Below are positions 35,419-47,800 of a stretch of 64,000 nucleotides of DNA, in pieces. The position numbers were made by a program, and so were the translations under genes. This DNA comes from Sambucus nigra (taxonomy: Eukaryota > Streptophyta > Magnoliopsida > Dipsacales > Adoxaceae), in the NCBI GenBank assembly GCA_949130495.1, contig OX422219.1, positions 264,787,111-264,851,110 on the forward strand, written 5' to 3'. Position 1 is the stretch's first letter. Each line of letters opens with the position of its first letter. The notes beneath the pieces are model-generated. The model was given only the letters and a program-made list of their open reading frames with translations, was not told the origin of the DNA and searched no databases.

Positions 35419-35526
35419 TGCCTTCGTATAGAATGCAAGTTCGCGTGCCAAGTCATCATTCACGTCCACCTCTTGCTCTTGGTCAATGTTAACAGAAAGG
35501 TTGTGTATCCAATCCACATTATCAGT
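35419..35526 (-). pseudogene. EBP2: EBP2 (rRNA-processing protein) exon fragment, copy 1
   Basis: The minus strand reads DWIHNLSVNIDQEQEV then DVNDDLARELAFYT, matching the highly conserved part of plant EBP2, a nucleolar factor for 60S subunit assembly. No stop lies within the matching 33 codons. After YTKA the similarity ends, and the rest of the protein is missing. It is a captured exon, not a gene. Confidence 0.75.
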
Positions 35527-35885
35527 AGACCATCCTTATTGTATAGATCTAATAAATATTTATAATGTGCCTAAATCTATTCAAACTGTCCGAAATTGCA
35601 CCCTTGCTGTTGTGACAAAGAAATCCACATTGACCGGGGTCTTTATCCTCCACATTTGCCTCCGTGGGTACACAATATCCCTCCTACCAATAAGCACCGA
35701 GGGTACGCTTATTTAAAGTAATGAAAAGTAATTATTTGTCACTGAATCGACATACCTAGAAAATAAAACCAAACAATCATGTCAAGTTTGCAATGGGTTT
35801 GAAATCCTAAATGTTTTCGAGAATATCCAATATCCTAACCATTTGCAATAATTAAGGCTCTAAATCAATCAACCATCCATAACCG

Positions 35886-38800
35886 CGGGTGAAAACTCGA
35901 AAACTCAAAAAAGCCCCAGAACGTCCCCATGGGTAGCACGAACACCTCCCACGGGACCAAGGTAACTCGTAGGAACTGACCCCACAGCCGCGGGTCTCCA
36001 AGTTTGAGAGTACTATGGTAATTTGCATATTTCTAGACTTAGGCTTAAAAACATGACGTTAGAGGGTGAAAACTCGAAACAACCCCCAAATGGCCCCGTG
36101 GGTGGCACCAACACCTCCCACGGGACCAACATAACCCGAAGGAACCGACCCCCCAGCCGCGGGTCCCCCGGTTTGAGAATGCGATGGTAATTTTCATATT
36201 ACTAGACTTAAGCAAAACATGGCGTTCGAGGGTGAAAACTTGAAACAACCCCCGAACGGCCAGGTGGGTGGCACCAAGACCCCCCACGAGACCAACGTAA
36301 CTTGTAGGAACAGACCCCGCAGTTGCGGGACTCCCGGTTTGACAATACGACGATAATTTGCATATTTCTTGACTTAGGCTTAAAAACATGGCGTTAGAGG
36401 GTGAAAACTCGAAACCGCCCCCCGAACGGCCCCATGGGTGGCACCAACACCTCCCACGGGACCAATGTAACTCGTAGGAACTGACCCCATAACCGCGGGT
36501 CTCTCGGTTTGAGAATACGATGATAATTTGCATATTTCTTGACTTAGGCTTAAAAACATGGCGTTAGAGGGTGAAAACTCGAAACAGCCCCCGAACGTCT
36601 CCGTGGGTAGCACCAACACCTCCCACCTTACCAATGTAACTTGAAGGAACTGACCCCACAGCCGCAGGGCTCCCGGTTTGAGAATACGACGATAATTTGC
36701 ATATTTCCTGACTTAGGCTTAAAAACATGGCATTAGAGGGTGAAAACTCGAAATAGCCCCCGAACGGCCAGGTGGGTGGCAGCAACACCTCCCACGGGAC
36801 CAACGTAACTCGTAGGAACTGACCCCGTAGTCGCGGGACTCCCGATTTGAGAATAAGATGATAATTTGCATATTTCTTGACTTAAGCTTAAAAACATGGC
36901 GTTAGAGGGTGAAAACTCGAAACAGCCGCCGAACGGCCCCGTGGGTGGCACCAACACCTCCCACGGGACCAATGTTACTCGTAGGAACTGGCCCCACAGC
37001 CGCGGGTCTCTCGGGTTGAGAATACGATGATAATTTGCATATTTCTTGACTTAGGCTTAAAAACATGGCGTTAGAGGGTGAAAACTCGAAACAGACCCCG
37101 AACGTCCCCGTGGGTAGCACCAACACCTCCCACGGGACCAATGTAACTTGTAGGAACTGACCCCACAGCCGCGGATCTCCCGGTTTGAGAATATGATGTA
37201 ATTTGTATATTTCTTGACTTAGGCTTAAAAACAAGGCGTTAGAGGGTGAAAACTCGAAACAGCCCCCAAACGGCCCCGTGGGTGGCACTAACACCTTCCA
37301 CGAGACCAAGGTAACTCTTAGGAATTGACCCCGCAGTCGCGAGTCTCCTAATTTGATTGTACTACGGTAATTGGCATATTTGTAGACATAGGCAAAACAT
37401 GGCGTTAGATGGTGAAAACTCGAAACAACCCCCGAACGACCCCGTGGGTGGCACCAACACCTACCATGGGACCAAGGTAACTCATAGGAACTGACCCCGC
37501 AGCCGCGGGTCTCCCGATTTGAGAGTACGATGATAATTTTCATATTTCTTGACTGAGGCTTTAAAACATGGCGTTAGAGGATGAAAACTCAAAACAGCCC
37601 CCGAACGACCCCGTGGGTGACACCAACACCTCCTACGGGACCAACGTAACTCGTAGGAACTGACCCCGCAGCCGCGGGACTCTCGGTTTGAGAATACGAC
37701 AATAATTTTTATATTTCTTGACTTAGGCTTAAAAACATGACGTTAGAGGGTGAAAACTCAAAATAGCCCCCGAACGGCCCCGTGGGTGGCACCAACACCT
37801 CCCACGGGACCAACGTAACTCGTAGGAACTGACCCCGCAATCGTTGGTCTCCCGATTTAAGAATACGGTGCTAATTGGCGTATTTCTAGACTTAAGCAAA
37901 ATATGCCGTTAGAGGGTGAAAACTCGACCCAGCTCCCGAACGGCCCCGTGGGTGGCACCAACACCTCCCACAGGACCAAGGTAACTCGTAGGAACTGACA
38001 ATGCAGCCGCGGGTCTCCCGGTTTGAGAATACGACTGTAATTTGTGTATTTATAGACTTAAGCAAAATATGGCGTTAGAGGTTAAAACTCGAAACAACCC
38101 TCGAACGGTCCCGTGGGTGGCACCAACACCTCCCACGGGACCAACGTAACTCGTAGGAACTGACCCCACAGCCGCGGGACTCCCGATTTGAGAATACGAC
38201 GATAATTTGCATATTTCTTGACTTAGTCTTAAAAACATGGCGTTAGAGGGTGAAAACTCAAAAAAGCCCCCGAACGGCCTCGTGGGTGGCACCAACACCT
38301 CCCACGGGACCAAGGTAACTTGTAGGAACTGATCCCGCTGCCGCGGGTCTTCCGGTTTGAGAGTACGATGATAATTTGCATATTTCTAGACTTCGGCTTA
38401 AAAACATGGCGTTAGAGGGTGAAAACTCGAAATAGCCCCCGAACGGCCCCGTGGGTGGCACCAACACCTCCCACGGGACCAAGGTAACTCGTAGGAACTG
38501 ATCCCGCAGCCGCAGGTCTCTCAGTTTTTCAGTACTACGGTAATTTAAGTTTTTCTAGACTTAGGCTTAAAAACATGACGTTAGAGGGTGAAAACTCAAA
38601 ACAACCCCCGAATGGCCCCGTGGGTGGCAGCAACACCTCTGATGGGACCAACGTAACTCGTAGGAACTAACCCCGCAGCCGCGGGTCTTTTGGTTTGAGA
38701 ATACGACGGTAATTTGCATATTTCTAGACTTAAGCAAAACATGCCGTTAGAGGGTGAAAACTCGAAATAGCCCACGAACGGCCAGGTGGGTGGCACCAAT

Positions 38801-41800
38801 AACTCCCACGGGACCAACGTAACTCGTAGGAACTGACACCACAGTCGCGCGACTCCCGGTTTGAGAAGACGACGATAATTTGCATATTTCTTGACTTAGG
38901 CTTAAAAACATGGCGTTAGAGGTTGAAAACTCGAAACAGCCCCCGAACGGCCCCGTGGGTGGCACCAACACCTCCCACGGGACCAATGTAACTTGTAGAA
39001 ACTGACCACACAGTAGCAGGTCTCCCGGTTTGAGAATAGGATGATAATTTGTATATTTCTTGACTTAGGCTTTAAAACATGGCGATAGAGGGTGAAAACT
39101 CAAAATAGCCCCCGAACGTCCCCGTGGGTAACACCAAGACCTCCCACGGGACCAATGTAACTCGTAGGAACTGACCCCACAGCCGTGGGTCTCTCGGTTT
39201 GAGAATAGGATGATAATTTGCATATTTCGTGACTTAGGCTTAAAAACATGGCGTTAGAGGGTGAAAACTCGAAACAGCCCCTGAACGGCCAGGTGGGTGG
39301 CACCAACACCTCCCACGAGACAAAGGTAACTCGTAGGAACTGACCTCGCAACCGCGGGTCTCCCGGTTTGAGAGTACTACGGTAATTTTCATATTTCTAG
39401 ACTTTGGCTTAAAAACATGACGTTAGAGGGTGAAAACACGAAACTGCCCCGAACGGCCCTGTGGGTGGCACCAACACCTCCCACGGGACCAAGGTAACTC
39501 GTAGGAGTTGACCCCGGAGCCACGGGTCTCCTGGTTTGAGAGTACGGTGATAATTTGCATATTTCTAGACTTAGGAGTTAAAACATGGCGTTAGAGGGTG
39601 AAAACTCGAAACAGCACCCGAACGGCTCCGTGGGTGGCACCAACACCTCCCACGGGACCAACGTAACTGGTAGGAGCAGACCCCGCAGCCGTGGGACTCC
39701 CTGTTTGAGAATATGACAATAATTTGTATATTTCTTGACTTAGGCTTGAAAACATGATGTTAGAGGGTGAAAACTCGAAACAACCCCCGAACGGCCACGT
39801 GGGTGGCACCAACACCTCCCACGGGACCAATGTAACTCGCAGAAACTGACCCCACAGCCGCGGGTCTCCAGGTTTGAGAATACGACGATAATTTCCATAT
39901 TTCTTGAATTAGTCTTAAAAACATGGCGTTAGAGGGTGAAAACTCGAAGCAACCCTTGAACGTCTCCGTGGGTTCCACCAACACCTCCCACGGGACCAAC
40001 GTAACTCGTAGGAACTGACCCTACAGTCGCAAAACTCCCGGCTTGAGAATACGGCGATAATTTACATATTTCTTGACTTAGGCTTAAAAACATGGCGTTA
40101 GAGAGTGAAAACTCAAAACCGCCTCCGAACGGCCCCGTGGGTTTCATCCACACCTCCCACGGGACCAAAGTAACTCGTAGGGACTCACCCCGCAGCCGCG
40201 GGTCTCCCGATTTGAGAATACGACGATAATTTGCATATTTCTTGACTTAAGCTTAAAAACATGGCGTTAGAGGGTGAAAACTCGATACAGCCCCCATGGC
40301 CCCGTGGGTGGCACCACCACCTCCCACGGGACCAAGGTAACTCGTAGGAACTGACCCCGCAGCTACGGGTCTCCCGGTTTGAGAGTACTATGGTAATTTC
40401 CATATTTCTAGACTTAGGCTTTAAAACATGGCGTTAGAGGGCGAAAACTCGAAACTGCCCCGAACGGCCCTGTGGGTGGCACCAACACCTCCCGCGGGAC
40501 CAAGGTAACTCGTAGGAACTGACCCCACAGCCGCGGGACTCCCAATTTGAGAATATGACGATAATTTGCATATTTCTTGACTTAGTCTTAAAAACAAGGC
40601 GTTAGAGGGTGAAAACTCAAAAAAGCCCCCGAACGGCCTCGTGGGTGGCACCAACACCTCCCACGGGACCAAGGTAACTCGTAGAAACTGACCCCGCTGC
40701 CGCGGGTCTCCCGATTTCAGAGTACGACGATAATTTGCTTATTTCTAGACTTAGGTTTAAAAACATGGCGTTAGAGGGTGAAAACTCGATACAACCCCCG
40801 AACGGCCCCGTGGGTGGCACCAACACCTCCCACGGGACCAAGGTAACTCGTAGGAACTGATCCTGCAGCCGCAGGTCTCCCGATGTTTGAGTACTACGGT
40901 AATTTAAGTTTTTCTAGACTTAGGCTTAAAAACATGACGTTAGAGGGTGAAAACTCGTAACAACCCCCGAACGGCCCCGTGGGTGGCACCAACACCTCCC
41001 ACGGAACCAACGTAACTCGTAGGAACTAACCCCACAGCCGCGGGTCTTTTTGTTTGATAATACGACGGTAATTTGCATATTTCTAGACTTAAGCAAAACA
41101 TGCCGTTAGAGGGTCAAAACTCGAAATAGCCCACGAACGGCGAGGTGGGTGGCACGAACACCTCCCACGGGACCAACGTAACTCGTAGGAACTGACCCCA
41201 CAGTCGCGCGACTCCCGGTTTGAGAATATGATGATAATTGGCATATTTCTTGACTTAGGCTTAAAAACATGGCGTTAGAGGTTGACAACTCGAAACAGCC
41301 CCCGAACGGCCCCGTGGGTGGCACCAACACCTCCCACGGGACCAATGTAACTCGTAGAAACTGACCACACAGTCGCAGGTCCCCCGGTATGAGAATACGA
41401 CGATAATTTGTACATTTCTTAACTTAGGCTTAAAACATGGCGATAGAGGGTGAAAACTCAAAACAGCCCATGAACGGCCAGGTGGGAGGCACCAACACCT
41501 CCCACGAGACAAAGGTAACTCGTAGGAACTGACCTCACAGCCGCGGGTCTCCCTGTTTGAGAGTACTACGGTAATTTTCATATTTCTAGGCTTAGGCTTA
41601 AAAACATGACGTTAGAGGGTGAAAACTCGAAACAGCCCCCGAACGGCCCTGTGGGTGGCACCGACACCTCCCACGGGACCAAGGTAACTCGTAGGAACTG
41701 ACCCCGGAGCCACGGGTCTCCTGGTTTGAGAGTACGATGATAATTTTCATATTTCTAGACTTAGGCTTTAAAACATGGCGTTAGAGGGTGAAAATTCGAA

Positions 41801-44800
41801 ACAGCACCCGAACGGCCCCGTGGGTGGCACCAAGACCTCCCACGGGACCAACGTAACTGGTAGGAGTAGACCCCACAGCCGTGGGACTCCCTGTTTGAGA
41901 ATATGACAATAATTTGTATATTTCTTGACTTAGGCTTGAAAACATGATGTTAGAGGGTGAAAACTCGAAACAGCCCCCGAACGGCCACGTGGGTGGCACC
42001 AACACCTCCCACGGGACCAATGTAACTCGCAGAAACTGACCCCACAGCCGCGGGTCTCCAGGTTTGAGAATACGACGATAATTTCCATATTTCTTCACTT
42101 AGTCTTAAAAATATGGCGTTAGAGTGTGAAAACTCGAAACAGCCCTTGAACGTCCCCGTGGGTACCACCAACACCTCCCACGGGACCAACGTAACTCGTA
42201 GGAACTGACCCCATAGTCGCGAAACTCCCGGTTTGAGAATACGGCGATAATTTACATATTTCTTATCTTAGGCTGAAAAACATGGCGTTAGAGGGTGAAA
42301 ACTCAAAACCGCCTCCGAACGGCCCTGTGGGTTTCATCAACACCTCCCACGGGACTAAGGTAACTCGTAGGGACTGACCCCGCAGCCGCGGGTCTCCCGA
42401 TTTGAGAATACGACGATAATTTGCATATTTCTTGACTTAGGCTTAAAAACATGGCGTTAGAGGGTGAAAACTCGAAACAGCTCCCATGGCCCCGTGGGAG
42501 GCACCAACACCTCCCACGGGACCAAGGTAACTCGTGGGAACTGACCCCATAGCTACGGGTGTCCCGGTTTGAGAGTACTACGATAATTTTCATATTTCTA
42601 GACTTAGGCTTTAAAACATGGCCTTAGAGGGCGAAAACTCGAAACAGCACCCGAACGTCCCCGTGGGTGGTACCAACACCTCCCACGGGACCAACGTATG
42701 TCGTAGGAGCAGACCCCGTAGCCGCGAGACTCCCGGTTTGAGAATACGGCAATAATTTGTATATTTCTTGACTTAGGCTTGAAAACATGACGTTAGAGGG
42801 TGAAAACTCGAAACAACCCCCGAACGGCCCCGTTGGTGGCACCAACACCTCCCACGGGACCAATGTAACTCGTAGAAACTGAACCTACAGCCGCGGGTCT
42901 CCCGGTTTGAGAATACGACGATAATTTGCATATTTCTTGACTTAGGCTTAAAAACATGGTGTTAGAGGGTGAAAACTCGAAGCAACCCTTGAACGTCTCT
43001 GTGGGTTCCACCAACACCTCCCACGGGACCAACGTAACTCGTAGGAACTGACCCCACAGTTGCGGAACTCCCGGCTTGAGAATACGACGATAATTTGCAT
43101 ATTTCTTGACTTAGGCTTAAAAACATGGCGTTAGAGGGTGAAAACTCAAAACAACCACCGAACGGCCCCGTGGGTAGCACCAACACCTCCCACGTGACCA
43201 ATGTAACTTGTAGGAACTGACCCCACAGTCGGAGGTCTCCCGATTTGAGAATATGACGATAATTTGCATATTTCCTGACTTAGGCTTAAAAACATGGCGT
43301 TAAAGGGTGAAAACTCGAAGCAGCCCCCGAACGGCTAGGTGGGTGGCAGCAATACCTCCCACAGGACAAATGTAACTCGTAGGAACTGACCCCGCAGTCG
43401 CGGGACTCCCCGTTTGAGAATACGATGATAATTTTCATATTTCTTGACTTATGCTTAAAAACATGACGTTAGAGGGTGAAAACTCAAAATAGCCCCTGAA
43501 CGGCCCCGTGGGTGGTACTAACACCTCCCACGGGACCAATGTAACTTGTAGGAACTGACCCCGCAGCCACCGGTCTCCCGGTTTGAGAATACGATGATAA
43601 TTAGCATATTTCTTGACTTAGGCTTAAAAACATGGCGTTAGAAGGTGAAAACTCGAAACAGCCCTTGAACGTCCCCATGGGTGGCACCAACACCTCCCAC
43701 GGGACCAAGGTAACTCGTAAGAACTGACCCCGCAGCCGCGGGTCTCCCGGTTTGAGAATACGCAGTACTTTGTGTATTTATAGCCTTAAGCAATATATGA
43801 CGTTAGAGGTTGAAAACTTAAAACAGCCCTCAAACGGTCCCATGGGTGGCACCAACACCTCCCACGGGACCAACGTAACTCGTAGGAACTGACCCCACAA
43901 ACGCGGGACTCCCTATTTGAGAATACGACAATAATTTGCATATTTCTTGACTTAGTCTTAAAAACATGGCGTTAGAGGGTGAAAACTCGAAACAGCCCCC
44001 GAACGGCCCCGTGGGTGGCACCAACACCTCCCACGGGACCAAGGTAACTCGTAGGAACTGAACCCGCAGCCGCGGGTCTCCCGGTTTGAGAGTAAGATGA
44101 TAATTTGCATATTTCTTGACTTAGGCTTAAAAAATGGCGTTAGAGGGTGAAAACTCGAAACAGCCACCGAACGGCCCCGTGGGTGGCACCAACACCTCCC
44201 ACGGGACCAAGGTAACTCGTAGGAACTGATCCCGCAGCCGCAGGTCTCTCAGTTTTTGAGTACTACGGTAATTTACATTTTTCTAGACTTAGGCTTAAAA
44301 ACAAGACATTAGGGGGTGAAAACACGAAACAACCCCTGAACGGCCCTGTGGGTGGCACCAACACCTCTGACGGGACCAACGTAACTCGTAGGAACTGACC
44401 CCGCAGCCGCGGGTCTTTCAGTTTAAGAATACGATGGTAATTTGAATATTTCTAGACTTAAGCAAAACATTTCGTTAGAGGGTGAAAAATCGAAATAGCC
44501 CCCGAACAGTCAGGTGGGTGGAACCAACACCTCCCACGGGACCAACGTAACTTGTAGGAACTGACCCCACAGTCGCGGGACTCCCGGTTTGATAATACGA
44601 TGATAATTTGCGTATTTCTAGACTTAGGCTTTAAAACAAGGCGTTAGAGAGTGAAAACTCGAAACAGCACCCGAACGGCCCCGTGGGTGGCACCAACACC
44701 TCCCACGGGACCAACGTAACTGGTAGGAGCAAACCCCGCAGCCGCGGGACTCCCAGTTTGAGAATACGACAATAATTTGTATATTTCTTGACTTAGGTTT

Positions 44801-47800
44801 AAAAACATGACGTTAGAGGGTGAAACTCGAAATGGCCCCCGAATGGCCCCTTGGGTGGCACCAACACCTCCCACGGTACCAAGGAAACTCGTAGGAACTG
44901 ACCCCGCAGCCACGGGCCTCTCGGATTGAGAGTACGACGATAATTTGCATATTTCAAGACTTAGGCTTTTAAACATAGCGTTAGAGGGTGAAAACTGGAA
45001 ACAGCACCTGAACGGCCCCGTGGGTGGCACCAACACCTCCCACGGGACCAACGTAACTGGTAGGAGCAAACCCCGCAGCCGCGGGACTCCCAGTTTGAGA
45101 ATACGGCAATAATTTGTATATTTCTTGACTTTGGCTTGAAAAAATGAGGTTAGAGGGTGAAAACTCAAAATAGCCCCCGAACGGCCCCGTGGGTGGCACC
45201 AACACCTCCCACGGGACCAATGTAACTCGTAGAAACTAACCCCACAGCCGCGGGTCTCCAAGTTTGATAATACGATGATAATTTTCATATTTCTTGACTT
45301 AGGCTTAAAAACATGGCGTTAGAGGGTGAAAACTCCAAATAGCCCCCGAACGGCCCCGTGGATGGCACCAACACCTCCCACGGGACCAAGGTAACTCGTA
45401 GGAACTGACCCCGCAGCCACGGGTCTCTCAGTTTGAGAGTACGATGATAATTTGCATATTTCTAGACTTAGGCTTTAAAACATGGCGTTGGAGGGTGAAA
45501 ACTCGAAACAGCACCCGAACGGCCCCGTGGGTGGCACCAACACCTCCCATGGGACCAACGTAACCCGTAGGAGCAGACCCCGCAGCGGCAGGACTCCCGG
45601 TTTGAGAATATGACAATAATTTGTATATTTCTTGACTTAGGCTTGAGAACATGATGTTAGAGGGTGAAAACTCAAAACAGCCCCCAAACGGCCCCGTGGG
45701 TGGCACCAACACCTCCCACGGGACTAATGTAACTCGTAGAAACTGACCCCGTAGCCGCGAGTCTCCCAGGTTGAGATTACGACGATAATTTGAATATTTC
45801 TTGACTTAGGCTTAAAAACATGGCGTTAGAGATTTAAAACTCGAAACACCCCTTGAACGTCTCCGTGGGTACCACCAAAACCTCCCACGGGACCAATGTA
45901 ACACGTAGGAAATGACCCCACAGTCGCGGGACTCCCAGTTTGAGAATACGACGATAATTTGCATATTTCTTGACTTAGGCTTAAAAACATGGCGTTAGAG
46001 GGTGAAAACTCGAAACAGCGCCCGAACGGCCCCGTGGGTGGCACCAACACCTGCCATGGGACCAATGTAACTCGTAGGAACTAACCCCACAACCGCGGGT
46101 CTCCCGGTTTGAAAATACGATGATAATTTGCATATTTCTTGACTTAGGCTTAAAAATATGGCGTTAGAGGGTGAAAACTCGAAACAGCCCCCGAACGGCC
46201 CCGTGGGTGGCACCAACACCTCCCACGAGACCAAGGAAACTCGTAGGAACTGACCCCGCAGCCGCGGGTCTCCCGGTTTGAGAGTACTACGGTAATTTGC
46301 AAATTCTAGACTTAGGCTTAAAAACATGACTTTAGAGGGTGAAAACTCGAAACAGCCCCGTGGGTGGCACCAACACCTCCCACGGGACCAAGGTAACTCG
46401 TAGGAACTGACCCCGCAGCCGCGGGTCTCCCGGTTTGAGAGTAAGATGATAATTTACATATTTCAAGACTTAGTCTTAAAAACATGGCGTTAGAGGGTGA
46501 AAACTTGAAACAGCACCCGAACGGCCCCGTGGGTGGCTCCAACACCTCCCACCAGACCAACGTAACTCATAGGAACAGACCCCGCAGCCGCGGGACTCCC
46601 GGTTTGAGATTATGGCAATAAATTGTATTTTTCTTCACTTAGGCTTAAAAACATGGCGTTAGAGGGTGAAAACTCGAAACAGCCCCCCGAACGGCCCCGT
46701 GGTTGGCATCATCACCTCCCACTGGATCAATGTACCTCGTAGGAACTCACCCCATAGCCGCGGGTCTCCCGGTTTAAGAATACAACGATAATTTGCATAT
46801 TTCTTGACTTAGGCTTAAAAACATGGCGTTAGAGGGTGAAAACTCAAAACAGCTCCCGTACGTCCCCGTGGGTAGCACCAACACCTCCCACGTGACCAAT
46901 ATGACTTGTAGGAACTGACCCCACAGCTGCAGCTCTCCCAGTTTGAGAATACGATGATAATTTGCATATTTCCTGACTTAGGCTTAAAAACATGGCGTTA
47001 GAGGGTGAAAAGTTGAAACAGCCCCGAACGGCCAGGTGGGTGGCACCAACACCTCCCACGGGACCAACGTAACTCGTAGGAACTGACCTTCAGTCCCGGG
47101 ACTCCCGGTTTGAGAATACGATGATAATTTGCATATTTCTTGAGTTAGGCTTAAAAACATAGTGTTAGAGAGTGAAAACTCGAAACAGCCCCCGAACGGC
47201 CCCGTGGGTGGCACCAACACCTCCCATGGGGCCAATGTAACTCGTAGGAACTGACCCCACAGCCGCGGGTCTCCCGGTTTGAGAATAGGATGATAATTTG
47301 CATATTTCTTGACTTAGGCTTAAAAACATGGTGTTAGAGGGTGAAAACTCGAAACAACCCCTAAACGGCCCCGTAGGTGGCACCAACACCTCCCACGAGA
47401 CCAAGGTAACTCGTAGGAATTGAACCCGCAGCCGCGGGTCTCCCGATTTGAGAGTACTACAGTAATTTGCATATTTCTAGACATAGTCAAAACATGGCGT
47501 TAGAGGGTGAAAACTCGAAACATCCCCCGAACGGCCCTGTGGGTGGCACCAACACCTATCATGGGACAAAGGTAACTCGTACGAACTGATCCCGCAGCCG
47601 CGGGTCTCCCTATTTGAGAGTATGATGACAATTTGCATATTTCTAGATGTAGGCTTTAAAACATGGAGTTAGAGGGTGAAAACTCAAAACAGCCCCCGAA
47701 CGGCCCCATGGGTGGCATCAACACCTCCTACGGGACCAACGTAACTCGTAGGAACTGACCCCGCAGCTGCGGGACTCCCGATTTGAGAATACGATGATAA

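Larger units (their letters stand above)
34871..35885. other. Non-satellite insert, copy 1
   Basis: About 1 kb of unrelated DNA inside the satellite. In order it holds a unique AT-rich part, a GT tract near 35117-35160, a G-rich run (35171-35204), a palindromic AT minisatellite (35211-35390), an EBP2 exon fragment on minus (35419-35526), and unidentified sequence to 35885. A second copy lies at 52365-53291 with the same flanking satellite variants. Confidence 0.9.
33840..37543. repeat. Large duplicated segment, copy 1
   Basis: Satellite variants, the A-type stretch, insert 1 and following monomers recur at about 51500-54950. Offsets are about 17,512 before and 17,407 after the palindromic minisatellite, the difference being indels. 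Confidence 0.85.

Noticed and set aside
35104..35565. Overlapping ORFs rich in HIYATAAYICNC-type repeats
   Set aside because: They translate the palindromic GCATATATATGC minisatellite on both strands.
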